Source: Nocardia aurea (GTDB lineage: Bacteria; Actinomycetota; Actinomycetes; Mycobacteriales; Mycobacteriaceae). From it: a stretch of 64,000 nt of DNA. The notes beneath the pieces were generated by a model. That model worked only from the letters and a program-made list of their open reading frames with translations, did no database searches and was not told where the DNA came from. Positions 53,760 to 62,978 of the stretch are shown one piece after another. Where the stretch lies: contig NZ_QCYJ01000170.1 in assembly GCF_003123685.1 (NCBI RefSeq), positions 301,189 through 365,188 on the forward strand. Direction: 5' to 3'. The translations under genes and the position numbers were made by a program. How positions within the stretch are numbered: the stretch's first letter is position 1; every line of letters begins with the position of its first letter.

Positions 53760-54779
53760 TCACCCGCGCGGTGCGGCGCGCCCGCCCTCGCGACCGCCCC
53801 AATTGCGCTGGATGACTTCCATGGTCGACCAACTGTTCGTCGGCTCCGGACCGCCCTGCTCCCGGACGGTTCCGTGCAGCCACGCGATACCGAGCGCCGC
53901 CGCACAGGCCGCCGCGTTGTGGGTGCCCTGGAAGTCGAAGGTTCGGCCGCGGAAGGAGATGCTGGCCAGATGCGGTTGCGAGACACCGTCTTTCGTCTCC
54001 CAGAGCACCTTCGCGTCCACCTCGTCGTTGGTCGCGACGAGCGGCGCTTCGCCCTGCCGATGGAACGTCGCCGTCGCGTAGCCGCCCGCGCCGAGCATGG
54101 CGTTGCCGGTCTCCCAGTGCCCGTCGTCGAAGATCGCTCCCCACACGAACCAGTAGTGTTCGAGATGGGCCATCTTGGAGATCTGGGCGCTGATACCGGG
54201 CAGGCAGTACATGCGATCGAGTCCGCCGTAGCCTCCGACGATCTCGGAACCCTCGATCGTGCCCGAGACGGCGCAGCCCGAACTGGTGTAGCCGACGTCG
54301 TCGGGCGGTCCCGGCACATCGATGCGGGTGACATTCGACGGCAGCGGCGTCAGGAGGACATCGATGACGTCCTCCTCCTTCCACACGTATTTCTCCGGAC
54401 TCAGCGCGATGGTCATGCCGTGCTTCGCGGCCATGGTCACGTTCGCCTGGAGAACGGTCTGGGTGCCGTGGCGGTCGAGCCAGATGATCGGCCCCCAGTA
54501 CAGGTCGTCCTCGCCCGGAATGCGCACCGTCCTCGGATACTCCCACAGGTCCGGATGGCATTCGTGCAGCGTGAAATCGAAAGCGGCACTGGCGGACAGC
54601 GTGCGGACCAGCTCGTAACGCTTGCCGTCGGCCGTGTCCACCATCGCCCACAGGAACAGCAGGTCGTTGTGGAGTCCGGGGAACTGCTTGTCGGCCGTGG
54701 AATGGTCCTGCCGCGAGGCGTCGACCATCGTCACGTGCGGGACGATCTGGGCTGTGGATACTTCGAATTTGAATGTCAA
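53760..54779 (-). CDS. Hypothetical beta-rich protein
   Basis: I do not recognise this 339-residue protein. It is rich in Trp, Gly and short beta strands (YWGPIIWLDRHG, HYWFVWGAIFDDGHWETG) with no signal or membrane helix. The composition recalls lipocalin-like or CrtC/AttH-like two-domain beta-barrels that bind hydrophobic ligands, but no diagnostic motif was found. It lies 31 bp after the molybdopterin enzyme's stop, suggesting co-transcription. Confidence 0.65.
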   Translation of the reverse strand: MTFKFEVSTAQIVPHVTMVDASRQDHSTADKQFPGLHNDLLFLWAMVDTADGKRYELVRTLSASAAFDFTLHECHPDLWEYPRTVRIPGEDDLYWGPIIWLDRHGTQTVLQANVTMAAKHGMTIALSPEKYVWKEEDVIDVLLTPLPSNVTRIDVPGPPDDVGYTSSGCAVSGTIEGSEIVGGYGGLDRMYCLPGISAQISKMAHLEHYWFVWGAIFDDGHWETGNAMLGAGGYATATFHRQGEAPLVATNDEVDAKVLWETKDGVSQPHLASISFRGRTFDFQGTHNAAACAAALGIAWLHGTVREQGGPEPTNSWSTMEVIQRNWGGREGGRAAPRG

Positions 54780-54810
54780 GAGGTAACTTCCTGTTCGAGA
54801 TTCGACGCGC

Positions 54811-57039
54811 TCATCCCGCCGACAGATCCGGCGCAGGCGTCGACAGCGCGGGTTCGTCGACGCGCCACACCCGTACCGGCACGGCGGTGAGGCGGGACAT
54901 GCCCGCGAGTGATTCGAGGTCGTCGGGTTCGCTCGACATCAGCAGGTTCACATTCGCCCCGCCGACCCGATTGGCCCTGCGCCAACCACCGGTGCCCTTG
55001 TGGCCGTATCCGTGCGGGATCGCCACGACCCCGCGCACGATATCCTCGGTCAGCGCCACCGGAAGGACGATCCGGCCGGACGCCGAGCCCACCGCCACGG
55101 TATCGCCGTCGGCGATGCCGAGTTCGGCGGCGTCGTCGACATGAACGAGCGCCCGTTGACGCCGTTTCCCGCTGCGCCACAGCGCGGCCGGATTGTGCAT
55201 CCACGAATTCTCCGACGCGGGTTCACGCATGCCGATCAGCAGCAGCGGGTATCGCTGTGGCGCCGCGTATTTCGACAGACCGTCGATCTCGGTCGCGATA
55301 TCGTCGTGCTCGAACCGGACCCGGCCGCGAGGGTAGGCGACCACTTCCCCCAGCACACCGGTCCTGATGTCGGGCGACACCACGACACCGTGCGGGTGTC
55401 GCTCGGTCAGCCGACGGAAGGTGAGGCCGGACCGCCGTAGGCCGAACCGGTCGCCGCCGTCGGACAGGCGCACGATCATGTCGATCACCGGACGCGGATG
55501 GAATCGTCGTCCGAACCGCTCCAGCAGGCGGCGCATCACCCCGAACGCCGCGAATACCGGAGTCCGCGTGGTCATTCGGCGCATGAGATCGTCGATGATC
55601 TCCCATTCCTCCTTGGCCGACCCTCGCGGGGGGATCACCGCTTCGGTGGCCTGACGGAAGGGCGTGGCCTGGAACTGCTGGAAGGTGATCGCGAAATCGT
55701 CGCGCTCGTACATCGTGGTCACCGGCAGGATGTAGTCGCAGTGCGCGGTCGTCTCGTTCATGTAGAGGTCGAGTCCGACCATGAGTTCCAGCTCCGCCGC
55801 GGCGGCCTCGAACTCGTCGCCGTTGGGTACCGAGATGACCGGATTCCCGGCGCTGACGAACAGCGCCCTGATCCGCCGCTCCCCCGGCACCGACATCTCC
55901 TTGGCCATCAGCGCCGCGGGTTCGGCGCCGATCACCGAGCGGAACCCGCCGATACGCGTGCGTTTGCGCCGGTAGGACCGCCGCAGAGCCGCGCCCATCA
56001 CCATCATCGCCCACCGCTGGCCGGGCACACCCAGTGTGCTGAACACACTGCCGCCCGGCCGGTCGAGATTCCCGGCGACGATGTTGACGGCGTCGATGAG
56101 GTAGGCGGTGAGCGTGCCGGTTCGCCCGACGCTCGTACCCAGCCTGCCGTAGACCGCCGCGCGCGGTGTGGCGGCGAGCGCCCGCGCCAACTCGCGCACC
56201 CGATCCGGCGCCACTCCGGTTCGCTCGGCGGTGACCTCGGGCGTGAACGGCGCGGACCGTCGGCGCAACCACTCCGTTCCCGTCGCCTGCGACGCGGCCC
56301 GCGCGGTATCGGCGAGCCCTTCGGCGAACAGCACCTGCAAGATCGACAGCAGCAGATAGGCGTCGCCGTCGGGCACGATCCCGAGCCATTCGAAACCGGC
56401 GGCCGTCTCGGTGCGGCGCGGGTCGATGACGACCACACGCCCGCCACGGTCGACGATATCGCGCAGGCGATCTTTGATACGCGGCGCTGTCAGCAGACTG
56501 CCGTGCGAGACAACGGGATTCGCGCCCATCATGACGAGCAGATCGGTGCGGATCAGGTCCGGGATCGGCACCGCGAGCGGCGATCCGTAGAGGAATTGGC
56601 TCGCGAGCAACCGACTGCTGGTGTCCTGCGTCGAGGCGGTGAAGTAGTGCGAATGCCTGCCGATGCCCTTGATGAAGGCCAGCACACCGAACAGGTGCGA
56701 GTAGCTGAACGCCGCCGGATTGCCCATGTACCAGCCGACCGCGCCCGAGCCGTGACGGCGATGGACGGCGGCGAGCCGATCGGCGATATCGGACATCGCC
56801 TCCTCCCAGGACACTTCGACGAAGCCGTCGCAGGTGCGGCGCAGCGGTGCGGTGACGCGGTCGGGGTCGTCGACGATCTCGGCGAACGCGATCCCCTTCT
56901 GACAGGCGAATCCCGCCGAGAGCGGGTGGTCCCGATCGGGGCGCAACTTCGTCAGCCGACCGTCCTCGACGGTGGCGATCATTCCGCACAGCGGTTCGCA
57001 GATCCGGCAGAAGGTGTGCTTCTCCTCGATATCCCGCAT
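54811..57039 (-). CDS. Molybdopterin (bis-MGD) dependent oxidoreductase
   Basis: This 742-residue enzyme of the DMSO-reductase superfamily has an N-terminal 4Fe-4S site: Cys11, Cys14, Cys18 and Cys46 (C-x2-C-x3-C-x27-C). The molybdopterin domains (GANPVVSHGS, DPRRTETA) and the C-terminal dinucleotide-binding domain (SENSWMHNPA, IPHGYGHKGTGG) follow. In the segment where relatives carry the Cys, SeCys or Ser ligand to molybdenum (near SSRLLASQ) I do not see an obvious Cys or SeCys. It has no twin-arginine signal, so it is cytoplasmic. ATG 57039 is chosen for a nearby GGAAAGG; a start at 57099 would add 20 residues of poor quality. Confidence 0.9.
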   Translation of the reverse strand: MRDIEEKHTFCRICEPLCGMIATVEDGRLTKLRPDRDHPLSAGFACQKGIAFAEIVDDPDRVTAPLRRTCDGFVEVSWEEAMSDIADRLAAVHRRHGSGAVGWYMGNPAAFSYSHLFGVLAFIKGIGRHSHYFTASTQDTSSRLLASQFLYGSPLAVPIPDLIRTDLLVMMGANPVVSHGSLLTAPRIKDRLRDIVDRGGRVVVIDPRRTETAAGFEWLGIVPDGDAYLLLSILQVLFAEGLADTARAASQATGTEWLRRRSAPFTPEVTAERTGVAPDRVRELARALAATPRAAVYGRLGTSVGRTGTLTAYLIDAVNIVAGNLDRPGGSVFSTLGVPGQRWAMMVMGAALRRSYRRKRTRIGGFRSVIGAEPAALMAKEMSVPGERRIRALFVSAGNPVISVPNGDEFEAAAAELELMVGLDLYMNETTAHCDYILPVTTMYERDDFAITFQQFQATPFRQATEAVIPPRGSAKEEWEIIDDLMRRMTTRTPVFAAFGVMRRLLERFGRRFHPRPVIDMIVRLSDGGDRFGLRRSGLTFRRLTERHPHGVVVSPDIRTGVLGEVVAYPRGRVRFEHDDIATEIDGLSKYAAPQRYPLLLIGMREPASENSWMHNPAALWRSGKRRQRALVHVDDAAELGIADGDTVAVGSASGRIVLPVALTEDIVRGVVAIPHGYGHKGTGGWRRANRVGGANVNLLMSSEPDDLESLAGMSRLTAVPVRVWRVDEPALSTPAPDLSAG

Positions 57040-57229
57040 GGTCTCGCGCCTTTCCCGTGTCTCGGCGTCGCGCGCCCGGTCACTCGACCGCGCCACCACC
57101 GGACAGGGCCACGTCGGCGGCCCACCACAGCTGACCGAATGTCATACTGTAGAGGCAACAATAACGCCGTGACGGTCATCGCGCACCCGAACGGGCGAAC
57201 CCGCCGAACACCATTGCCTATTCGACACC

Positions 57230-57250
57230 GAACAACTAACTTACTTGTTC
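57230..57250. promoter_or_regulatory. Inverted repeat between the molybdopterin enzyme and kinase-like genes
   Basis: GAACAA-N9-TTGTTC lies 29 bp upstream of the kinase-like ATG in an AT-rich part of the 239-bp divergent promoter region. Its N9 spacer differs from the 16-bp shared family, so it is probably bound by another regulator. Confidence 0.45.
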
Positions 57251-57278
57251 ACTGTCAAATATCAAGGGAGTGGCCCGG

Positions 57279-58358
57279 ATGACGTCAGCCGCAATTCCGA
57301 TTCCCTCCGCGATCGCCGAGGTCGACGCGCCGTGGCTGACCGCGGTGCTCCGCGACGACGACATCGTCCCCGCCACCGCGCTGGTCGCCACCGCCCGCGC
57401 CGAACAGATCGCCGTCGACACCGGCTTCTCGTCGATCCTGTACCGGGTGCGCCTCACCGGCACCGACGTGCCCTCCAGTGTCATCGTCAAACTGCCCGCG
57501 ACCTCGCAGGCCAGAGGAGCGATGGAGATGCTCGGCGGCTACGCGCGCGAACTCGCCTTCTACCAACACGTCGCCGGTCGCGCACCGATCAGCACTCCCC
57601 ACGTGTACCTCGCGCGGATCGATGCCGACTCCAACGATTTCGTTCTGGTACTGGAAGATCTGACCCATTGGGACAACGCCGATCAGCTGGTCGGCCTGTC
57701 CCTGCGCCGCGCGCGCCGCTGTCTTGCCGAACTCGCCGGACTGCACGCGTGGTCCACCGATCCCGCCAATACCGCAGTGCTCGAACTTTTTCCGAGCATC
57801 GACACCCCGATGACCCGCGAGATACTGCCATCGGTGTTCTCGGCGGGATGGCAGATCTACCGCGAGAAGACCCGGCAGCCCGTTCCGGTCGCCGTGGCCG
57901 AGTTCGCCGAACGTTTCCCGCAACACGCCCCTCTCGCTCTACGGACACTCGCTGAGCGAACGATGCTCGTGCACGGCGATATTCGCGCCGACAACATGTT
58001 CTTCGACGGCGACGACCTCGAGATCATCGACTTCCAACTGACCGCGCGCGGCGCGGGCGCCGCCGATATCGCCTATCTGATCAGCCAGGGCCTGCCGACC
58101 GCACAGCGGACGGGCCGCGACGAAGAACTGCTGCGCGAATACCTGGATCTGCTCGCCGCGCGCGGCGTGCACGACTACCCGTTCGACCAGGCCTGGCGGG
58201 ACTACAGATTCGCGACGGCCTACATGATCGTCCTGCCGGTCGTCATCCTCATCGGCTGGGACAGCCTGCCGCAACGCTCCCGCGACCTGTGCGTCACCCT
58301 CGCCGATCGCGCCGTCGCCACCATCGACGAAATCCACGCGACGGAGGTCTTCTCGTGA
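57279..58358 (+). CDS. APH/ecdysteroid-kinase-like phosphotransferase
   Basis: This 359-residue protein has a kinase-like fold: VIVKLPAT (Lys), DFVLVLEDL, the catalytic loop LVHGDIRADNMFF near residue 230 and the metal site IIDFQ. It resembles the ecdysteroid-kinase-like branch that phosphorylates small alcohols, more than aminoglycoside kinases. The ATG at 57279 has AAGGGAG eight bases upstream. Its stop overlaps the SnoaL-like gene as GTGA. The substrate is unknown; a sterol or terpenoid alcohol is only a guess. Confidence 0.82.
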   Translation: MTSAAIPIPSAIAEVDAPWLTAVLRDDDIVPATALVATARAEQIAVDTGFSSILYRVRLTGTDVPSSVIVKLPATSQARGAMEMLGGYARELAFYQHVAGRAPISTPHVYLARIDADSNDFVLVLEDLTHWDNADQLVGLSLRRARRCLAELAGLHAWSTDPANTAVLELFPSIDTPMTREILPSVFSAGWQIYREKTRQPVPVAVAEFAERFPQHAPLALRTLAERTMLVHGDIRADNMFFDGDDLEIIDFQLTARGAGAADIAYLISQGLPTAQRTGRDEELLREYLDLLAARGVHDYPFDQAWRDYRFATAYMIVLPVVILIGWDSLPQRSRDLCVTLADRAVATIDEIHATEVFS

Positions 58359-58738
58359 GCACCGACACCCGATCGGCCCGCGAGGTCGTCGAACTGTACA
58401 ACCTCGTCGTCTGGAACGAACACGACCTCGAACTGGCCCGGGAGTTGTTCGCCGACACCGTCATCCGCCACGAAGTAGGCGAGGCGCGCACGTTGACCAG
58501 GGAAGAGGCCGTCCGCCGCGTCGCCGACACCTCGGCCCTGTTCGACAGCCTGCATTTCCGACTGAACCTCGTGGTCGCGGGACAAGACCAAGAACACGTC
58601 GCCATCGTCTACGACTCCACCATGACCAACAAGGACGGATCCGAGATACCGATCGCGAGTATCGAGGTGTTCCGCGTCGTCGACGGCCGCATCACCGAGG
58701 TGTGGAACTGCGGCTACGGACAGGGCGTATGGGCATGA
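58355..58738 (+). CDS. SnoaL-like (NTF2-fold) protein
   Basis: This 127-residue protein has the cone-shaped NTF2 fold pattern: VELYNLVVWNEHDLELARELFAD, HFRLNLVVAGQDQEHVAI and VFRVVDGRITEVW. Members act as isomerases, cyclases or hydroxylases on small hydrophobic compounds. GGAGG seven bases before GTG 58355, plus the 4-bp overlap with the kinase-like gene, indicates coupled translation and a joint role. Confidence 0.88.
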   Translation: MSTDTRSAREVVELYNLVVWNEHDLELARELFADTVIRHEVGEARTLTREEAVRRVADTSALFDSLHFRLNLVVAGQDQEHVAIVYDSTMTNKDGSEIPIASIEVFRVVDGRITEVWNCGYGQGVWA

Positions 58739-58827
58739 TCCGTTCACCCGGACCAGACCGACGCGCGGCGACCGACGACCACGCCCACCCGGAAACACGC
58801 GTTCTGCGGAATTGCGGATGTTCTCGG

Positions 58828-59667
58828 CTAGAGGCGTAGAGCCGTACGGACCAGGTCGGCGACAGCTTTGGATCTGCTGTGCGGCGGCCAGGCGATGACG
58901 GTCGTGACGGCCGGCGCGTCGGGCACCGGCACGATGGCGTGATCGTCGCGCAGTTGGGCTCGCAGCGACTCGGGCATGACCGCGCAGGCCCGGCCGAGCG
59001 TGATCAACTGGGTCAACTGGGTATGGTCGCGAACCCGAGGGCCGGGGCCATCCGGATAGCTCCCATCCGGTCGAGGCCAGCGCGGCAGCGGCGGGTCCGT
59101 CAGGGCGTCGACCTCGGTCATCGACATGTGAGGTCGGTCGGCGAAGGGGTGCCCCGCCGGCAGAACCAGGACCTGAGGTTCGGTGTGCAGGTCCTCGGTG
59201 TCGAATCCTGTCGTCGTGTCGTAGGGCCGGTGGAGCAGAGCGACGTCGGCAGTCCCATCGCGTAGCAATCGTTCCGGTTCGCCGGGCCCGCACAGCATCA
59301 TCTCGACCGCGACAGCGCCGGGGTCGGCGGCGTAGGCGTCCAGCAACGTCGACAACAGTTCGCGTGACGCTCCCGCCTTGGTGGCCAGCACCACGCCGGG
59401 CCGGTCGGCGGCGGCGCGGCGGGTGCGGCGCTCGGCGGCTTCGACCGCTTCGAGGGCGAGCCGGGCCTCCCGCAGCAGCACCGACCCGGCCTCGGTCAAC
59501 ATGATCGCGCGAGAACCTCGGTGCAGCAGAACGACTCCGAGCCGCCGTTCCAGTTGCTGGATCGCCCGTGACAGCGGCGGTTGCGCCATCGCGAGCCGTT
59601 GTGCCGCCCGCCCGAAGTGCAACTCCTCGGCGACGGCGACGAAGTATCGCAACTCCCGAGTCTCCAC
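58828..59667 (-). CDS. LysR-family transcriptional regulator
   Basis: This 279-residue regulator has the winged helix-turn-helix at residues 1-60 (LRYFVAVAEELHFGRAAQRLAM, QPPLSRAIQQLE) and a substrate-binding domain. The GTG at 59667 opens exactly at the domain start, but no clear ribosome-binding site is present. It diverges from the SDR at 59773 across 105 bp, the classic layout for LysR control of that gene. Confidence 0.92.
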   Translation of the reverse strand: METRELRYFVAVAEELHFGRAAQRLAMAQPPLSRAIQQLERRLGVVLLHRGSRAIMLTEAGSVLLREARLALEAVEAAERRTRRAAADRPGVVLATKAGASRELLSTLLDAYAADPGAVAVEMMLCGPGEPERLLRDGTADVALLHRPYDTTTGFDTEDLHTEPQVLVLPAGHPFADRPHMSMTEVDALTDPPLPRWPRPDGSYPDGPGPRVRDHTQLTQLITLGRACAVMPESLRAQLRDDHAIVPVPDAPAVTTVIAWPPHSRSKAVADLVRTALRL

Positions 59668-59772
59668 CGGGTCATGGTAATCAGCGGTGACCACGACCGA
59701 TACCCGTGCGGTATCGCCGCCCACCCGATCGGTCTTGGACGCCACACCTGGAATCGCAGCAGGATCGGCGGT

Positions 59773-60498
59773 GTGAGTGAACAGACGATCGCGCTGGTGA
59801 CCGGCGCGAACAAGGGAATCGGATACGAGATCGCCGCCGGCCTGGGCGCGCTCGGCTGGCGAATCGGGGTGGGCGCGCGTGATCGGCGACGCCGCGAGAC
59901 GGCGGTAGAGAAATTGCGCGCGGCCGGGACCGACGCGTTCGGCGTACCGCTCGACGTGACCGACGACGCGAGTGTGGCCGCGGCGGCCGAATTGATCGCC
60001 GACCATGCCGGGGGGCTCGATGTTCTGGTCAACAATGCCGCGATCACCGGCGGTATGCCGCAGACGCCCACCACGGTCGATCCCGCGACCGTGCGAGCTG
60101 TCGTGGAAACCAACGTGATCGGCGTCATCCGGGTCACGAACGCGATGCTGCCGATGCTGCGCGGCTCGGCATCACCACGAATCGTCAACATGTCCAGCAG
60201 CGTGGGCTCGCTCGCCCTGCGCACCACACCCGGCATCGACATGGGCCCGGTTCCCGCTGTGTACTCGGCGTCGAAGACCTTCCTCAACGCCGTCACCATC
60301 CAATACGTCGAGGAACTGGGTGATACCGACATCTTGATCAACTCCGGCTGCCCGGGTTTCACCGCCACCGACCTCAACGGCTTCCGCGGCGTCCGTATAC
60401 CGCGACAGGGAGCCGCGATCGCGATTCACCTCGCGACCCTGCCCGACGACGGACCGACCGGCGGATTCTTCGACGACGCCGGAACAGTGCCCTGGTGA
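59773..60498 (+). CDS. Short-chain dehydrogenase (carbonyl-reductase-like)
   Basis: This 241-residue SDR has TGANKGIGYEIA, NNAAITGG and the active-site SSVG plus YSASK. The TGANKGIG loop and overall pattern resemble carbonyl/menthone-type reductases. The GTG at 59773 follows an AGGATCGG stretch. It is divergent from LysR and probably regulated by it. Confidence 0.9.
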   Translation: MSEQTIALVTGANKGIGYEIAAGLGALGWRIGVGARDRRRRETAVEKLRAAGTDAFGVPLDVTDDASVAAAAELIADHAGGLDVLVNNAAITGGMPQTPTTVDPATVRAVVETNVIGVIRVTNAMLPMLRGSASPRIVNMSSSVGSLALRTTPGIDMGPVPAVYSASKTFLNAVTIQYVEELGDTDILINSGCPGFTATDLNGFRGVRIPRQGAAIAIHLATLPDDGPTGGFFDDAGTVPW

Positions 60499-60708
60499 CG
60501 GACACACCGGTGCGAACCATTCCGGTTCTCGAAGTCGGCTCGCATCGGCGTGGTGGACCGTCGGCGCCCGAGGACGGGCAGGTCCACGGGGAGGTAGGCG
60601 GCCGGGCATCAACCCCGATGGGGCGGCCATGACGGGCAGCCCAGCTGGGCTGGTCGAGATGAGCTGGGCTCGTGCGTCTTTCCGGCTCGCAGGACCGCGG
60701 GCTCGACC

Positions 60709-61026
60709 TCAGCTTGCGGCCGCCAGCACCCTCCACCTCTTTCTGGAACGCGGGCGTGCCGGTGGAGCCGCGTAATCGATTCGTCGCCGCGCTTCGGGGG
60801 CACTGATCCGGAGCAGGTCGGTCAACAGCTCCACGGTGTCCCGATAGCCGGTGTCCTCGGCGAGGCCACGACGCTCGGCTTCGGCAACGGCCGCGCGCAT
60901 GGCAGCATCCAATCGCCTCCGCCGACGTTCGGTTTCGACAAGGGCGCGCAGCAGGTCGACATCGGCCAGATCCCGCCATCCTGGCGTTCGGGCATCCGGC
61001 GCCGGCGCGGTCGAATGTATCTTCAC
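60709..61026 (-). pseudogene. DUF222/13E12-repeat HNH protein, N-terminal remnant
   Basis: About 105 residues match the start of the DUF222 (13E12) family found in many copies in Mycobacteriales: LLRALVETERRRRRLDAAMRAAV, then ELLTDLLRISAPEARRRI. After that the frame turns into Arg/Pro-rich sequence and stops. The rest of DUF222 and the HNH nuclease (normally 350-450 residues) is absent in every frame I examined. It is a decayed remnant. Confidence 0.7.
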
Positions 61027-61153
61027 GCGAGCCAGGCTACCGCACGATAGAACATATGTTCGATAATTCGCATCGCTGGGCGTGCCCGAGTCGGCGACCC
61101 TGTCCGCGCGCTGTCACAGACCTGTCGGTGCGGTGCGCGCACGGCAATCGGCA

Positions 61154-61199
61154 TTTGCGTCCACGCAAACACCAACGGCCCGAGATAGTCTCGGGCCGT
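61154..61199. terminator. Two adjacent hairpins downstream of the DUF4870 gene
   Basis: TTTGCGT-CC-ACGCAAA (61154-61169) is followed by a 10-bp stem ACGGCCCGAG/CTCGGGCCGT with loop ATAGT (61175-61199). They lie 90 bp beyond the stop of the minus-strand DUF4870 gene. The larger hairpin recurs at 63886-63910. Confidence 0.65.
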
Positions 61200-61288
61200 C
61201 GTTCTTCGAACTGTCGCATCCTGCTGTCGGCAGGGGGTCCGACAGCATGCTCGATGACGAAATCCAGGTGCGGACTTCGAATATTCCG

Positions 61289-61687
61289 CTACTTGACCGC
61301 GTTGGCCAGCTGATCGGCATAGGGGGCGGTGAACTTTCCGACGATGGGAAGGTCCGCACGGACGCCGCCGGTCTTGTTGGCCTGGACCATCGCCAGGATC
61401 CAGACGACGACCGCGAGAACCGCGAGAGCGAGTCCGGCGAGGCTGAAGATGATCCCCAGGGCTCCGAGCAGCGAGCCGAGGATGCTCAGGACGATATTGA
61501 GTACCGAGACCGCGCCGAAGAACACGATCGACTGCGAGGCGTGGAATTTCACATCGGGGTCGTTCTTTCCCACGAACAGGAAGATGACTCCGGTGACCCA
61601 CCCCAGTGCGTAGGACAGGATCGCACTGGTCTTTTTGTCCAAGCCGGTGGACTGTGGTTGATTCGTGGGAGATTCAGAAGATGTCAT
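61289..61687 (-). CDS. DUF4870/Tic20-like small membrane protein
   Basis: This 132-residue protein has four membrane helices: YALGWVTGVIFLFV, then KFHASQSIVFFGAVS and two more long hydrophobic stretches. The motif FHASQSIVFF matches DUF4870. The family's function is not established. The gene stands alone with hairpins downstream; the N-terminus is polar and proline-containing. Confidence 0.9.
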   Translation of the reverse strand: MTSSESPTNQPQSTGLDKKTSAILSYALGWVTGVIFLFVGKNDPDVKFHASQSIVFFGAVSVLNIVLSILGSLLGALGIIFSLAGLALAVLAVVVWILAMVQANKTGGVRADLPIVGKFTAPYADQLANAVK

Positions 61688-62224
61688 GGCGTAAGTAGAT
61701 CACGCGCGAGGGCAACCTACCGATCCCAGTTTTCGCGCGGACCCACAGGCCGCGCGTTCGCCCGTGACCGAGATCCTGGACGGGGTTTCTCTCGACGAGA
61801 TGGCTGACGACGCTCTCTCAATTCGTGGATGACGGCTCGAACACCAACGGGCACCGAAAAGCTGGCGCGGCCCAGTCCGTCTCCGAGAGAAGACCGCCGA
61901 CATACCTCATCGAAGCCTGTGCCGACTGGAGTTCGGTGCCGCCGCGGTCGATTACCGGATACGACCCGGCAGGCCGCCGGGTGCCGCCGGCTCGGACGGA
62001 CGGTAAGGAACCGGCCCGCCGACGGATCTCCGAGTTGTCCACGGACCGGGATCCGCGACGCAATATCCGTGCGATCGAGAAACTTTCGGACGCTGACCCG
62101 CGTTTCTCTGGCAGACGGAGGTTGCTTGGATGAACTGACACCAACGGGCCGAGCATCCCTGGTGCGCTGCCCTGACGGGCTGCCCGCACTCGCGCCCGCG
62201 GGATCGAATGGAAGTCGCAGCAGG
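61688..62224. other. 537-bp region without a convincing gene
   Basis: The frames here are Arg/Pro/Ser-rich with no family resemblance and no good ribosome-binding sites. I see no RNA gene or repeat. It may be decayed coding DNA like its flanks. Confidence 0.5.
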
Positions 62225-62647
62225 ATGCGCATTCGGCGCGGCAGCCGCACCTATTTCGTGGAGAACATCCGTGGGCCCGAATCGGATGTCGGCCCGATCA
62301 GCGATCAGTTCCTCGCGGCCACACTGAACACGACACCGCTCGATGGGCGTCCACGCGAACCATCGAGCACAGAACTCACCTTTCGGTTTCCCTGCTCGTG
62401 GACACCGAATGAAATCCATTTCGCCGGCGCGGGCGTCGAAACCTCCGACGGCGACCTCGTCCATACCGGCACCGTGCTGTGGCGTGGTCGGGTCATTATC
62501 GGGACCGTGCCGGTTCTGCCGACCGCGCTGACAGTGACCGGGCCCGGCCGACTTCTCCTCGGTACCGGCGACGGGCGAATTCTCGAGTGCGTCGACCTCG
62601 AAAGGTCTTCGGACGTTGTCCACTCCGGCGACTGTGGCCGTCGATAG
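62225..62647 (+). CDS. Possible hypothetical protein (140 residues)
   Basis: From ATG 62225 the frame has a more protein-like composition than its upstream part, with beta-type segments such as LVHTGTVLWRGRVIIGTVPV and LTVTGPGRLLLGTGDG. There is no clear ribosome-binding site and no known family. It could be a real small gene or the end of a decayed one. Confidence 0.3.
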   Translation: MRIRRGSRTYFVENIRGPESDVGPISDQFLAATLNTTPLDGRPREPSSTELTFRFPCSWTPNEIHFAGAGVETSDGDLVHTGTVLWRGRVIIGTVPVLPTALTVTGPGRLLLGTGDGRILECVDLERSSDVVHSGDCGRR

Positions 62648-62681
62648 GATTCGCCCCCGATATCGGAGATATCGAAAGCAA

Positions 62682-62978
62682 TCAGTCGCCGATGTTCCTG
62701 CGCTGGTTCGCTTTGAAGCGCGCCTTCTTCTGACGATTCCCGCATGTGTTCATGTCGCACCATTTGCGGGTGCGACTTCGACTGGTGTCGAAGAAGGCGG
62801 CTCGGCAGGTAGGCGACGAGCACAAGGCCAATCGTCCGTCTCGTTCGCCCGCGATGATGCCGATCGCGTCGGCGGCGATCACGCCCAACGCATCCTCCAC
62901 GCCGGAGGACGAGCCGAGTCGCCATCGCCGATTGGTGGCCGCCGCGCGACTGCCGGAAGCCGAGACGGTCTCCCACAC
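62682..62978 (-). pseudogene. CGNR zinc-finger protein, C-terminal remnant
   Basis: The last 70 or so residues match the CGNR zinc finger: LALCSSPTCRAAFFDTSR, then RKWCDMNTCGNRQKKARF. All four cysteines and the CGNR motif are intact, but the N-terminal ABATE/ligand domain (over 100 residues) is gone. Upstream the sequence becomes an epoxide hydrolase remnant on the other strand, marking a rearrangement joint near 62,910-62,935. Confidence 0.7.

Noticed and set aside
57230..57250. GAACAA-N9-TTGTTC as an eighth copy of the shared motif
   Set aside because: Symmetric with a different spacer, and it lacks the GGTC half; listed as a separate inverted repeat.
62746..62932. The start of the open frame that runs into the epoxide hydrolase remnant
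   Set aside because: This part is antisense to the CGNR remnant and shows no hydrolase similarity, so it is a chance extension.
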